The notes: generated by a model from the letters alone, not told the origin. A DNA stretch of 64,000 bases from Methylorubrum extorquens (GCF_024169925.1 NZ_JALJXF010000001.1:998001-1062000), one strand, 5' to 3'; positions 1 through 9,600 are shown, numbered from the stretch's first letter. A program made the numbers and translations.

Positions 1-2
1 GC

Positions 3-248
3 GGAGTGATTACTTGGAGTTCTGGTGGGGACGGGAAGCCGCTGAGCGTAGTTCGGCGTCCAGCGCGGATTGAGCTTAGGTCGGTAATTGATAGAGGCGA
101 GGAATATGCTGCGCCGATCAACCCCAACTCGAAGTTCAGAGATAATTATAGCCCGGTTGAGGCCGCTGAAATTGGGCTGAACTTTGCAAGGAAAGTCGTA
201 TCAGAGGCGAAGGAAAGGGTGGCGCCTGACGAGGCTCCAAGGCCCTGA
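3..248 (+). CDS. Partial gene, C-terminal part of an unknown protein
   Basis: An open frame enters from the left edge and ends at TGA 246-248. About 80 residues are visible. A GTG at position 6 could be a start, but the frame is open upstream of it, so this is more likely the 3' end of a longer gene. Base composition is less GC-rich than the neighbouring late genes. The protein is charged and shows no signal peptide or membrane segment. I do not recognise it. It converges with the small leftward gene at 470-718. Confidence 0.45.
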   Translation, partial: GVITWSSGGDGKPLSVVRRPARIELRSVIDRGEEYAAPINPNSKFRDNYSPVEAAEIGLNFARKVVSEAKERVAPDEAPRP

Positions 249-342
249 TCCGTTGAGCCAAGTTCGCCGTCCGCCATCGGTTGCTGGTTTAAGGCAGCGT
301 CCGCTTGATCGGTCGCCCCATTTCCGGGCAGGTGTGCGTACG

Positions 343-372
343 AAAAACCCCGCCGCGGCGAGCCGGGCAGGG
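343..372 (-). terminator. Intrinsic terminator after the gene at 470-718
   Basis: Read leftward, a 7-bp stem CCCTGCC/GGCGGGG (one G-U pair; arms 366-372 and 348-354) is followed at once by TTTTT (347-343). It lies about 100 bp beyond the stop of the leftward gene. Confidence 0.65.
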
Positions 373-469
373 CAAGGTGGGTATCGAGATGGAAGGACCC
401 GCTGGAGGGCGGGCATGAGGCAGACGGGCTGCGGTGGGCGGATAGTCCAGCTCAACGCTCCCAGGCCGA

Positions 470-718
470 TCACTCCTTCATGATCGCCTCTACGTTCACC
501 AGCGTGCCCCGCGCCGTCTCCGCGCGCTCGTGCGAGGCCGAGTCGAAGCCCCATGCTTCGTGCACCTCAATCCCTCCGTGGGTCGGATAAGCCGGATCGG
601 CCGCGGGCCCTTCATCGCGGATGGTTTCGAGACCGCCGATCGCCTCGGCGAGGGCGCGCTCATATCGATCAGTCGGGAGATCGCTTTCCACGTTCGCTGT
701 CGGATTGGTGCTGACCAT
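470..718 (-). CDS. Small acidic hypothetical protein (82 aa)
   Basis: An 82-residue acidic protein with no membrane segment or recognised domain. It is read leftward and is the last leftward gene before the left edge. It has its own candidate -10 box upstream (770-775) and a terminator downstream (343-372), so it is probably an independent transcription unit rather than the tail of the late operon, which has its own terminator at 896-925. Function unknown. Confidence 0.6.
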   Translation of the reverse strand: MVSTNPTANVESDLPTDRYERALAEAIGGLETIRDEGPAADPAYPTHGGIEVHEAWGFDSASHERAETARGTLVNVEAIMKE

Positions 719-769
719 ACTGCGCCTCTACCGGCGGGGATTCGCCGAGGGGACGAGACTGCATAATCA

Positions 770-775
770 ATTATA
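770..775 (-). promoter_or_regulatory. Candidate -10 box (TATAAT) for the gene at 470-718
   Basis: A perfect TATAAT on the minus strand lies about 50 bp before the start of the 82-aa gene, inside an AT-rich island (about 760-810) in otherwise GC-rich DNA. An inverted repeat ATAAT-ca-ATTAT overlaps it. No good -35 box is visible. Confidence 0.4.
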
Positions 776-895
776 TGTTGCATAGCGTCTAACAGCACAT
801 CCTGTTTCGATGTGCCGGGACTGTCTGGCCGCCCGGCGCCTTTCGCCCCGGCGGCGGTCCGCCGATCCCAAGCGTCCCCGTGCGCCAAGCGCACG

Positions 896-925
896 AAAAA
901 CCCCGCGCGGCGGGTGCCGGCGGGG
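896..925 (-). terminator. Terminator of the leftward late operon
   Basis: Read leftward, the hairpin has arms GCGGGG/CCCCGC (920-925 and 901-906) plus an inner CGGC/GCCG stem (908-911, 916-919) with one bulged G, and is followed by TTTTT at 900-896. It lies 25 bp beyond the stop of the last late-operon gene (950). Its GGGGTTTTTCG tail matches that of the terminator at 343-372. Confidence 0.8.
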
Positions 926-949
926 CTGATATGGGCGCCGAATTTGGGG

Positions 950-1480
950 CTATGCGGCTACGAGATCAGGAGGCAACGAATGGTCTGAGCGAGTGACTTC
1001 TCGGGCTGCCACCGATGCAAGATCCGTGACCTGAGCCTGCCCTTTGTAGAGGCGGGCCATCGCACCGCGCGCACGTTCGCCAGACCGTAAATCTGCGTAG
1101 CTGGTGGCCATTATGGCCGCGAACAACGTCTCTGAGACCAGTTGGGCCAGAGCGTCGTCGCCCTCGTAGAACGGCGTCCCATCGGAGTTCAGCGCCGTTG
1201 ATTGAGATGGGCGGTCAGGCGAGGTGAAGACCTTGTAGAGCAGCAGCGTGGAGCTTCGATCAAGCATGGCCGCATTGAGCCCGGCCAAGGTCTCCAAGAA
1301 CGACTGAGGCACGCGATCATCGTCCATCAGAAGGCGCGAGCCCCGAGCGAAGCGCCCGACCCAATGCTCTTGCTGGCGAAGTCGATCGAGGTCCGCACAC
1401 GCGAACGCGTGCCACTTGCCAACGGCAAGAGCCGCGGCGGCGGCTGTGACAATAATCAAGAGTGCGAGTTGCAAGCTCAT
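950..1480 (-). CDS. Membrane-anchored hypothetical protein (176 aa)
   Basis: The N-terminus has one hydrophobic segment of about 18 residues rich in Leu, Ile and Ala, then a soluble region of roughly 150 residues. This could be a signal anchor. The start overlaps the stop of the upstream gene by 4 bp (ATGA), so the two are translationally coupled. It is the last gene of the late operon, ending just before the terminator at 896-925. No family recognised. Its place after the lysis genes would fit an accessory envelope or lysis function, but that is inference. Confidence 0.65.
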   Translation of the reverse strand: MSLQLALLIIVTAAAAALAVGKWHAFACADLDRLRQQEHWVGRFARGSRLLMDDDRVPQSFLETLAGLNAAMLDRSSTLLLYKVFTSPDRPSQSTALNSDGTPFYEGDDALAQLVSETLFAAIMATSYADLRSGERARGAMARLYKGQAQVTDLASVAAREVTRSDHSLPPDLVAA

Positions 1481-1818
1481 GGGTTCAAGTCCTGCCGTGC
1501 CTCCAACCGTCTAACCCCTTGGTTCTGGAACTCTAACGCAAGGCGGTCACGTTCCCGCGCCGTTTCGTCTTTGATGCGGCGGCTTTCCCGCCGGTGTTCC
1601 AAGATCGTACTCAAGACTCCATTCAACGCGCTCACGAATTCGGGCCCGCGGGTTGCGAGCCCTATTGCAGCGCCGATAGCCAGAACGAGAATGACAGCAC
1701 CGCCCAGGCCGATCTTAAGCGCAACATCCGCCCAGGCTCCCGCGTCAATCCCCGTCATTCTCGCCACGCTACTCATCAACCCATTGCGAAAATATGGCAG
1801 AACCGGGGCAAATTCCAT
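1477..1818 (-). CDS. Small membrane protein with one transmembrane helix (113 aa)
   Basis: A transmembrane helix at about residues 35-55 is followed by a highly charged, probably coiled-coil C-terminal half rich in Arg and Glu. The layout, a membrane anchor plus a helical tail, resembles inner spanins or holin accessory proteins, but a better spanin pair sits upstream at 2808-3248. It is coupled to the next gene by a 4-bp overlap. Function unknown. Confidence 0.62.
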   Translation of the reverse strand: MEFAPVLPYFRNGLMSSVARMTGIDAGAWADVALKIGLGGAVILVLAIGAAIGLATRGPEFVSALNGVLSTILEHRRESRRIKDETARERDRLALEFQNQGVRRLEARQDLNP

Positions 1819-1888
1819 AGGACAAAAGAGTTGGGCGCTAAGTCGCTGAGAAGAAGACGAAACTCGGCGCTCCTTTTCGTCCTCGCAC

Positions 1889-2347
1889 TCACGGCTTCCG
1901 CTCGATCTGGAACTGCACCACGTTCTGTGCCCGCGTGATCGGCCAGTAATATCGCTGCAGTGGGTTGCAGGCGTATTCCGGCGCCGCGTGGTACTCGCCT
2001 GGGCCGGGCTCGAACTCGTCAGGCACCGTGAAGCATGTGGTGATGACGCGCAGCCCGAGCCCCTGCGGCGGGCGCTCGTATTTGATCGGAGGCAGGATCA
2101 CCCGGTGCGTGTGGGCGTCGAACAGCGCCCGATCGACGTTCCCGCGGCAGTCGCGGAGGTAGTCGACCCTCTGCCGGATGCAAAGGCGTCCGCCGGGTCG
2201 GACGGTGGGCGTCAGCACGGTGGTCTCGGGCACTTCGACGGGGAGGCCGCGGTCCGCGATGAACCAAGCCATTACGCCTGCGGTCGCAAGGATCGCCGCC
2301 GAGATGATGCCAAGGCAGGCGTAGCCGAAGAGGCGCAGCCCCATCAT
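1889..2347 (-). CDS. Membrane-anchored exported hypothetical protein (152 aa)
   Basis: The N-terminus carries a strong hydrophobic segment (about residues 5-28), followed by an extracytoplasmic-looking domain with four cysteines. I place the start at 2347 because that ATG overlaps the stop of the upstream gene as ATGA; an open frame extends further but lacks a coupled start. No family recognised. It is part of the coupled set of membrane proteins downstream of the lysis cassette. Confidence 0.62.
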   Translation of the reverse strand: MMGLRLFGYACLGIISAAILATAGVMAWFIADRGLPVEVPETTVLTPTVRPGGRLCIRQRVDYLRDCRGNVDRALFDAHTHRVILPPIKYERPPQGLGLRVITTCFTVPDEFEPGPGEYHAAPEYACNPLQRYYWPITRAQNVVQFQIERKP

Positions 2348-2799
2348 CGCCCCCCTCTCACGATCGAGAACAGGTCGATGCCGTTCTTCGCGAGCGCCGT
2401 GACGCCGGCAACGAAGGCGACCGCCGTGCCACCGATCCAGATCAGCACTTTCGCTGCGGTCCGCGATGAGGTGATGAAATCCACGGCCCCGTCGAGGTTG
2501 CGCAGCTCGCGATCGTTCTTGCCGTCGATCCAGGCGACCGTCTCGGCCTTCACCGCCATGAGGCGTTCCAGCTTCATCACGTCCGCCTCGCTGAGCGTGT
2601 CGAACCATTTGCGGAGGTGAGCTGGGAACATATGGATGTCCCGGCCATCGCGACGGCCTTGGCTTTCCATCAGCTGCCGGTCGAACCGTTCGCCGAGTTC
2701 GGTGTTCGGTGGCGCCGGCATCCGGTCAGGCATCTGCCCCTCGAGGAGACGGACGAGTTCGCGCGCACGCTCAAGGGACACCTCTTTTCGATCCGGCAT
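2344..2799 (-). CDS. Hypothetical protein with C-terminal membrane segment (151 aa)
   Basis: The first 110 residues are charged and helical. One hydrophobic helix near residues 118-138 precedes a short C-terminal tail. It follows the outer-spanin candidate and is coupled to the next gene by an ATGA overlap. A holin-accessory or antiholin role is possible from its place but is not shown by sequence. Confidence 0.6.
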   Translation of the reverse strand: MPDRKEVSLERARELVRLLEGQMPDRMPAPPNTELGERFDRQLMESQGRRDGRDIHMFPAHLRKWFDTLSEADVMKLERLMAVKAETVAWIDGKNDRELRNLDGAVDFITSSRTAAKVLIWIGGTAVAFVAGVTALAKNGIDLFSIVRGGR

Positions 2800-2807
2800 G
2801 CCATCTC

Positions 2808-3014
2808 TCAGCGTCCACCCGCAGCCGGGGCTTCACACGCCGCCCGCCACTTCGCGTTCAGGCCCCGGAGCTGCCGGCGGGTCTCCGCCGTGTCCTTCGC
2901 CGAGTAGAGGACCGGCGCCGTCATCGTCCGGCAGAACCGGGCGGCGGGCGGCGTCGGGTCGGGGCTCTGGCAGGCGAACACGAAAAAGCCCGCTACGGTG
3001 CAGGTGATCAGCAC
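2808..3014 (-). CDS. Candidate outer spanin (Rz1-like lipoprotein, 68 aa)
   Basis: A short secreted-type protein. The N-terminal hydrophobic stretch ends in VFACQS, a plausible lipobox with the lipidated Cys at residue 15, followed by a Pro-rich section. Outer spanins are small proline-rich outer-membrane lipoproteins that pair with an inner spanin to fuse the two membranes at the end of lysis. The gene lies 3 bp after the inner-spanin candidate, in the expected order. The lipobox is not perfect, so the call rests on context as well as sequence. Confidence 0.55.
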   Translation of the reverse strand: MLITCTVAGFFVFACQSPDPTPPAARFCRTMTAPVLYSAKDTAETRRQLRGLNAKWRAACEAPAAGGR

Positions 3015-3017
3015 GGC

Positions 3018-3248
3018 TCAGTCCTTCCGGAGGTCTCGGGAGTCGTCGGCCTCGTCCGCTGCGGCCGCACCAGCGCGTTCGGCGGCGGCTTCCTGGCGCT
3101 CGGCCTCGGCGCGGGCGGTGTTCGCCTGCGTTGCCGCGCCGAGGTCGCGCAAGACCTCCTCCGCGCGCTGGCGGGCCGCCCAATCGTTGACGGCCCGCAC
3201 GAGGAAGGTGATGAACGCGGACGCCCACCACGGGAGGGTGAACGGCAC
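3018..3248 (-). CDS. Candidate inner spanin (Rz-like, 76 aa)
   Basis: One hydrophobic N-terminal helix (about residues 5-20) is followed by a long Ala/Glu/Arg-rich segment predicted to form a coiled coil, the layout of type II inner-membrane spanins. It sits directly between the holin and the outer-spanin candidate. The protein is shorter than Rz of lambda (about 150 aa). Confidence 0.55.
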   Translation of the reverse strand: MPFTLPWWASAFITFLVRAVNDWAARQRAEEVLRDLGAATQANTARAEAERQEAAAERAGAAAADEADDSRDLRKD

Positions 3249-3249
3249 G

Positions 3250-3546
3250 TCAGCGCACCGTCACCTTGGCGTCGTCCACGCGATCGACGAGCTTCGGGGC
3301 AGCCTTAATCGCGGACACCTCGGGGAGCTTCGCGGCGGACGCGACGATGCCGGCCGGGCGGCGCATCCACACGCCGTAGACCGCGGCGGCAAGGGCTGCG
3401 ACGCCGCCGATGACGGCGGTCAGCAGGGTCGCGTCGCTGATGAAGTCGACCTGCTCCTGCGTGGCCCAGCCACGGCCGACGAGGATGCTGCCGACGGCAA
3501 CGATGAGGATACGCGCCAGGGACGCGATTTGCGCGGTGTTCATCAT
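3250..3546 (-). CDS. Holin, two transmembrane helices (98 aa)
   Basis: Two hydrophobic helices (about residues 6-25 and 38-60) are separated by a short polar loop and followed by a charged C-terminal tail. Holins pore the inner membrane to release the endolysin. I chose the ATG at 3546 because AGGA lies 7 bp upstream; an earlier in-frame start at 3573 has no such site. The gene follows the endolysin and precedes the spanin pair. Confidence 0.7.
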   Translation of the reverse strand: MMNTAQIASLARILIVAVGSILVGRGWATQEQVDFISDATLLTAVIGGVAALAAAVYGVWMRRPAGIVASAAKLPEVSAIKAAPKLVDRVDDAKVTVR

Positions 3547-3739
3547 GGTGATGTCCTGATGGTGGGGATGCACGGCGGGCCCGGCCGGCTCGGGATCACG
3601 AATTGGTCAAGCAAGGTCGAGGCGGCTTGAGCGCTGGCGGTCGGTCGCGCATGAGGCGACGCCGCTGGCTCTGCCCGATCAGTCCTGGGTCAGCGGCCGG
3701 CGGGCCGGCTCGTACCCCCCTAGCGGCCGGCTCGCTGAA

Positions 3740-4438
3740 CTATGCTTCGCTCACGCCCGAGCGCGCCCCGGCGATCGTCGTCGGCAGCGTGTGCGGCGCC
3801 GGCAGCGGCACGTCGGCCGGCCAGCGGAAGGCGGTGAACTCCTTGCGGGGGAAGGCCGCGACGGACCACGCATCGCCCTGGTTGCCGCCCAGCAGGAAGA
3901 TCTGGCTCGCGTTGGCGCCGACGACGAAGCCGACATGCCCCTGCCAGGACGAGTTGCCCCGCTTCTTCGTGGCGACGGCGCCGAGGGCCGGCTCCTTCAG
4001 CCCGACGCCCCACGCCTCGTAGGACCGCGCCGCGAGGCTGCCCGACGGCTTATGGCCGGCCCGCTTGAGCATGGCGCCGACCGCTGCCGCGCACCACGCG
4101 ACCGAGTCCTGCTTGATGCCGGAGAAGCCCGCATCGGCGAAGAGCTGCACGACCCGCGGGTTGTTGGCCGCGCCCGGTCCCTCGCGCACGCCGAGTTCGC
4201 CCTCGGCGAGCACAAGCCAGCCGGGTTTCTCCGGCGCCTCGCGCCGTTCGCTGATGTCCGCCTTCTGCAGGGCGGCCTGCGTCTTCGGCCCGGCAATACC
4301 GTCGGCCACGAGCCCCGCCGAGCGCTGGAACGCGGTCACGGCGGCGATGGTGCGGGGACCGGCATCGCCGTCCGCACCCGAGGGTCCGAGGTCATACCCG
4401 CGCGCCAAGAGAGCGCGCTGAATCACAGCGACGTCCAT
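3740..4438 (-). CDS. Endolysin: peptidoglycan-binding domain plus NlpC/P60-like (TIGR02594-type) hydrolase
   Basis: Residues 1-60 form a PG_binding_1 repeat (VIQRALLARGYDLGPSGADG). Residues 72-200 look like the TIGR02594 group of cysteine peptidases related to NlpC/P60. Likely catalytic residues are Cys116 (AWCAAAV), His168 (GHVGFV) and Asn186 (GGNQGD). The protein should cleave peptide cross-links in the murein during lysis. There is no signal peptide, so export would depend on the holin just downstream. Length (232 aa) is normal. Confidence 0.85.
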   Translation of the reverse strand: MDVAVIQRALLARGYDLGPSGADGDAGPRTIAAVTAFQRSAGLVADGIAGPKTQAALQKADISERREAPEKPGWLVLAEGELGVREGPGAANNPRVVQLFADAGFSGIKQDSVAWCAAAVGAMLKRAGHKPSGSLAARSYEAWGVGLKEPALGAVATKKRGNSSWQGHVGFVVGANASQIFLLGGNQGDAWSVAAFPRKEFTAFRWPADVPLPAPHTLPTTIAGARSGVSEA

Positions 4439-4509
4439 GAGGGTGTTCTCCGATCATGTTGGGGGGTCGTCTCAGGCTCGGGCCGGGTGGCGCGGCGAGC
4501 GAGTCGGGA

Positions 4510-4806
4510 TCAGGCGGCTTCGAGGTTCGCCGTCTGCACTGGGAATTGGATCGTCATCCCGGTGGTGTTCACGCCCATCAGGGTGGTGAGCGGCGAGAAC
4601 TCGGGATCGCACAGCATCACCGTGCCGATATCGCCGACCATGAACTCGGGCGGGATACCGTCGCGGCGGGTGATCCGGACCCGGTCGCCGAACTTGAACG
4701 GCGCCGCCTCGACGCGCCGCAGGAACTCGGCGTGCACGTGGTCGGCGATGGCCTCGGGCGTATCGAGCGTTTCCGTCGTCGTGACGGTCTTGGTCAGGGT
4801 CAGCAT
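4510..4806 (-). CDS. Hypothetical protein downstream of the tail fibre (98 aa)
   Basis: A soluble protein with a short region (about residues 38-60) resembling a small beta-barrel (FGDRVRITRRDG). The ATG at 4806 is preferred because GAGGAG lies 7 bp upstream; the open frame extends further without a better site. It lies between the tail-fibre genes and the endolysin. No family recognised. Confidence 0.6.
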   Translation of the reverse strand: MLTLTKTVTTTETLDTPEAIADHVHAEFLRRVEAAPFKFGDRVRITRRDGIPPEFMVGDIGTVMLCDPEFSPLTTLMGVNTTGMTIQFPVQTANLEAA

Positions 4807-4816
4807 GGATCGCTCC

Positions 4817-5266
4817 TCACAGGGCGGCGGCGCGGGACCACAGCGCATCGAGCGCCGCGGGGTCGTAGGGTTGGCCGGTGGCCGGGTTGGTGAGCAGGCC
4901 GCCGAGCTGATCGGTGAGCGGGTGGTCGCGCTCGAAGGTGGTCGCGCCGGCCAGCATCATGCGCGCGCCGAAGCGGTGGCCGCCCGCCTCGGGGATCTTC
5001 GCCAGCGCGGCTTCCATGGCTTCGGGAAGATCGCCCCGCGCGGCCCAGGCCAGCGCCTCGACTTCGGAGATGGTGCCGGCAAGCGCGAGCGCCTGCGCGA
5101 ACTGGCGGTCCGAAATCGCGTTGGCCGGCGCCGTCCAGAGCGGAGCGTCATCGGCCGGCTCGATCGCCCATCCATCCGGCAGGGCTGGCTGGGTCTCCCC
5201 TTTCTCGATCACGAGGCAGGTGATCTTGCGGCCCTGGTCGTCGCGGATCTGAAGGAACTCGGGCAT
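4817..5266 (-). CDS. Putative tail-fibre accessory or assembly protein (149 aa)
   Basis: A soluble protein encoded directly after the tail-fibre gene; the two junction codons share one base (TGATG). A small protein immediately after the fibre is often a fibre assembly chaperone. No diagnostic motif was seen, so the role is inferred from position only. Confidence 0.55.
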   Translation of the reverse strand: MPEFLQIRDDQGRKITCLVIEKGETQPALPDGWAIEPADDAPLWTAPANAISDRQFAQALALAGTISEVEALAWAARGDLPEAMEAALAKIPEAGGHRFGARMMLAGATTFERDHPLTDQLGGLLTNPATGQPYDPAALDALWSRAAAL

Positions 5267-6528
5267 CAGTCGGTCGCCTCGAAGAGCATGGAGAACAGGA
5301 TGTTGCTCGCGTCCGGGGCGCCCGCGCTGGCTTCGACCTTGATCGACCAGCGCTCCCCCGCCGCGAACTCGACGCTGTTGACGAGATCGGACGCTTGGTT
5401 GGAGCCGGAACCAGAGATCGTGCAGGTCAGCGCCGTGTCGGAGAACAGCTTCTCCAGCGTGAACTTGTAGGTCTGGTTGGCGCCGGGCGCCCCGCCCGTG
5501 ATGACCCGCAGGTTCTTGAAGCGGCCCGCACGTCCCGCCGGCACGTAGGCGAGGGCCGCGTTGATGCCGACCAGGGCGTTGGTGAAGTAGCGGGTCGTGC
5601 CGGCCGGCACCGGCGTCGTACCGCTGTTGCCCGAGACCACCTGCGGCGCGATCACCGGATAGCCGCTGGCTCTCTGATAGTGCCGCACCGTCCAGTTGCC
5701 GGCGGCGTCCGACGTGGCCAGGGCCGTGTCGCCGCCCTGCGTGACGATGTTGCGCCCGCCGGGCAGGACGAGGCTGGGGGCGCTATGGGTGAGGGTCGCG
5801 CCCTCGGTGAAGCGCAACAGGCGCACGAGGTGCTTGCCCGGCCCGAACGACGTGATGACCGCCCCGCCGGTGATCGTCACCTTGCCGGCCGGGGCCGAGC
5901 CGAGATCGACCATCGCCGCCGAGGCCATCGTGGCGCTGCCCTGGCGCAGATCCCCCGTGCCGTTGGCAAGATCGATCAGCAGCGCGTCGCTCGGCGTGGC
6001 GCCGTCGGGGAAGGCGCGCAGGGCCAGCGTCTCGATTGTGGCCACCTGCCCGCCGGTCGGGGTGTAGCTGAGGCTGCGCTGGGAAATGTCGCCCCAGGTC
6101 CGGCCGGCGATGGCAAAGGCGATGCGCCCGATCGCAGTGCTCGCCACCTTGTCGAGCACGAGCTGACGCGATCCCGCAAACAGGTTGGTGGCGGTGCCGA
6201 GCAGGTTGGTGAGCGTCGCCAGCAGCTTCAGGCTCACCGCCGCCGCGAAGCTGGAATCGGTGCCGTTGAACCCCCGCGTGTCGATCAGGAAGGGCACGCT
6301 GTTGTAGGCGGTCGGGATGCTGCCCGCGGTGGTGAGCGTGCCGCCGTTCGTGCCGTTTGGGACCACCGTGTTGATGATCCAGGCGTCGCCGACAGCCCGA
6401 TCGCGAGCGCCGAAGCTAATCGTCATGCCCTGCTGGACGACGGCATTCAGATCCATGCCGGTGATCGCCACCGAGTTGGTGTTCGCGGTGACCGTCGCGG
6501 TGGCATTCGAAGGACCGTAGAGAGGCAT
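5266..6528 (-). CDS. Putative tail fibre / receptor-binding protein (420 aa)
   Basis: Rich in Gly, Ala, Thr, Ser and Val with few charged residues, typical of beta-rich phage fibre proteins. Residues 1-90 are built of short beta-like segments. The C-terminal 120 residues look like a compact beta-sandwich tip. It lies just downstream of the host-specificity protein gene and has GAGGA about 9 bp before the ATG. Receptor binding is inferred from composition and position. Confidence 0.65.
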   Translation of the reverse strand: MPLYGPSNATATVTANTNSVAITGMDLNAVVQQGMTISFGARDRAVGDAWIINTVVPNGTNGGTLTTAGSIPTAYNSVPFLIDTRGFNGTDSSFAAAVSLKLLATLTNLLGTATNLFAGSRQLVLDKVASTAIGRIAFAIAGRTWGDISQRSLSYTPTGGQVATIETLALRAFPDGATPSDALLIDLANGTGDLRQGSATMASAAMVDLGSAPAGKVTITGGAVITSFGPGKHLVRLLRFTEGATLTHSAPSLVLPGGRNIVTQGGDTALATSDAAGNWTVRHYQRASGYPVIAPQVVSGNSGTTPVPAGTTRYFTNALVGINAALAYVPAGRAGRFKNLRVITGGAPGANQTYKFTLEKLFSDTALTCTISGSGSNQASDLVNSVEFAAGERWSIKVEASAGAPDASNILFSMLFEATD

Positions 6529-6611
6529 AGGCGAGCGTCCTCAGAAGCGAGGGGATGGCAGAGCGGAGTTGTTCGCGGGGTCGGGCGGAAGGCGCTCAGA
6601 GGCGCGGCGGC

Positions 6612-9600
6612 TCAAGAGCCGGTGATCTCGAAGAAGGTGTAGGCGACGCCGGCTTGGCCGTTGGTTGCGGCAATCGTGTAGGTGCGCTCGCCGGGCGGCG
6701 GCACGTCGCGGTAGAACGCCTCTGTGCCGAGGGTTTGGACCGTGTTCCCGTTGGCCGCGCGCGTTACGTAGTAGTTCATGCCCTTATCGCGCAGAGCGAC
6801 GCCATCGCGCGCGATGCGCAAGATACCTTGCTGGCCCGGCGCCAAGGGTTGGTCCGGTTGTCCGTAGAACTCGGCAAAGATCAGCACCGCGGACCCAGGC
6901 CGAACATTCACCTTGAAGCTAATGGAGTTGGAGTTGGGGTCGAAGCCGGCATTCGACTGAGAGATACTGTTCGGCAGCAGATTGCCCGGCCCGACACGAA
7001 GAGTGTCGATGTACGTCTCGGCACCGGTAAAGCGGAACGGATAGGTCGTCCCTCCGTTGGCGGTGAAGGCGATCAGGTTTGCGTCGAACAGGATCCGGGA
7101 CGAACCATCGCCCAGGATGTCCATGAACAGGCCGGAGTTGCGGTAGAAGCCATTCCGCTCGGTCGAAAGCTGGATCGAGAACCGGACCGCCACACCGGCC
7201 GGCGCCGACACTCCCTCGAACCTGATCCGGCCGAACGCGGTGCCGGCATCCGAGCGCGCATACAGATCGATGTTGGTGCCAGCCTGCGCCTGTACCGTGT
7301 TCGAGAGCGCGGTGGAGACTTGGTTGATCGTGCCTTCGTTGTTCCCGACCCGCGCGCCGAGGCCGCCGATCTGCTGACTGAGCGCCCCCTCCGTGTCGAT
7401 GCGAGCACGCTCCGAGGCGAGAAAGTAGGCCCGGTCGCTGTCCGTTTGCCTACCGAGGCCTTGCAGGAAGTTCCGGTCACCGTCGGTCTGCGCCTCCAGA
7501 CGGGTGGTGCGCTCCGCCTGCGCACTGACGGCGTCGGCCCGCGCCCTCTGTTCCGTGACCAATCCTGCCTCGACGCCGCCGACACGCGCATTCGTCGTGT
7601 CGATGCGCTGGCTTAGCGCGCTGTCGCCGTCGGCATAGGCCCTGAACAGCGTCTGGATGTTGCCTTCGGCCGTAGCGACCTTGCCCTCCACGGTCCCGAA
7701 GCGCGCGTTGACGCCCTGGAACTGCGAGGCGGTGGCGCTCTGATTATCCGTAACGGCCCTGCCGAGGCTCGTGATGCCCGCCTCGTTGGTGCCGGTTCGG
7801 GCCTCGAGGCTGGCGGCACGCTGCGATAGGGCGCCGGTCTCGCTGGCGCGTGTCTGCTCCTCCGTCACGATCCGCGCTTCGGCGGTCCCGATCCGCGAGA
7901 CCGCCCCGTCGATGCGGGTCGTCTGCGCCGCATCGGCCGCGGCCCGCACCTGGATCTCTGAGGTGACGTCGGCCGCGACCTTGCCGACCTGCGCCGAAAG
8001 CAAGGTCTGGCTCTGCACCAGGGCTTCGCCGTTGCCGGCAATCGCCCGCGTGACGGTCACGAACTGCGCCGCCGTGTCGCCCTGGAAGGCGAGCAACCGC
8101 GTGGACACCTCGGCGACGGACCGGCCCGCCTCGTCGAAGTTGGCGGAGGTGGCGGTCTCGGCGCGGGCAACGTGCTCGTACAGGCCCCCGGTTTGCTCGC
8201 CGAGGTAGTCGAGCATCTGCGCCAGCGTGCCGACCATCAGCGGCAGATCGACGGCGCTCGTGCCGGCGGCGGTGACGACGTTGCGGATGCTGCCCTCTGT
8301 CGCTGAAATGCGGGTCTCGGCGCTGCTCAAGCGCACGCCTTGCGCATTGACCGTAGTGAGCGTGGCCCGCTGCTCGATCGCCGCGCCTTGTGCGGTGATG
8401 GTCTGCTCGGCCGTGCCGAGACGTGCACTCACCCCGTCGAACTGCGCCGAGGTCGCCAGCGTCGAGACCGTCGCGGCCACGGCATCGAGGCGAACGCGGA
8501 CGGCGTTGATGTCGGTGACGAGGCCCGACACGTCCTTGCCCTGGACCGAGCCGTAGAGGTCGATCTGCCCCTTGAGCGCATCGACCAGCACGGAGAGCGA
8601 GGTCAGGCGCTGGCCGGTCTCGGCCTCCAGCTTCGCCACGGCAGCGATGCGGACGCGGCCTTCGTCCGGCAAGATCTCGATGCCGGCCGCCGCCTGATTG
8701 TCGCGCAGGGTCGCCACGTCGGCGAGCAGCCGGAAGGTCGCCTCGTTCAGAAGCGAGATGTCCTTGCGGACGTCGCCCATGACGGCATCGACGAACCCGA
8801 TCCGCACGGACGGGTCCGCAGCGAGCGCGCGGCGCAGGTCGTCGAGACGGCCATAGGCGCTGGCGAGGGCGCTGGCCGCTTCTTGGCTCGCGGCGTCGGC
8901 GGCTTCCTGCGCCGCATCGGCCGCGGCTTGGGCGGCGGTGATGAGCCCCTGCGCATCCGGACCCAGCTTCTCGTAGGGGAGCGGCTCCAAGTTGGTGACG
9001 TCGATCAGACCGCCGTCGATCACGAGGCTCGGCGCTTCGACCCGAACGATCGACCAAGCTCCGCGCGGCCCGGCGACTGTCACGCCACGGACGCGCACCA
9101 TCATCTGGTCCGAGCCGCCGACGACAGCCTCGAACGTGGTCCGGTCGCCCTCGTAGGCCCCGATCCACGACCCGCCGTTATCGTAGGAGACCTGCGCCTC
9201 GTAGCTCACCGCGTTCTTGGCCGGCTGCCAGCCGGCGGTGAGGATGAGCGCCGCCTGCCGCTGGGCGATGTTCGCCATCAGCGCGGCAATCACCGGCAGC
9301 GCGGAGGAGAACAGGTCGGGGATCTGCAGGAGCGGCGGAACGCCGTCCTCGTTGGTCGTGTAGACCTCGGCGGCGTCGATCACGCCGGACAGGTGGATGT
9401 GCTCGCCGTCCTGATCGGGATCGCCGTCGGTGATCAGCACCGGGAACGAACGGGGCTGGCCCGGCGAGAAGGCGAGCCATGCCGGCTCCTGTGTGTCGGA
9501 GCGGCCCACCGCATCCGCCAGGGTCACGCCGCCCGCCTGTGAGACGCTGACGATCGCCTCGGCGTCGTTGGCGCCGCGGGTCACCCGCACCGGTCCCCAC

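Noticed and set aside
1-950. A left attachment site matching the tRNA-Asn 3' end
   Set aside because: I looked for TGGCTCCCCGAGCAGG in the first kilobases and did not see it, so no att site is called there.
3791-5470. A 559-codon rightward open frame across the endolysin and neighbours
   Set aside because: It is the antisense shadow of clear leftward genes in GC-rich DNA; its protein is Arg/Gly-rich with no recognisable motif.
7744-9168. Long alternative frames inside the gpJ-like gene
   Set aside because: Low-complexity Arg-rich proteins in the wrong frame of a gene with consistent tail-protein features.
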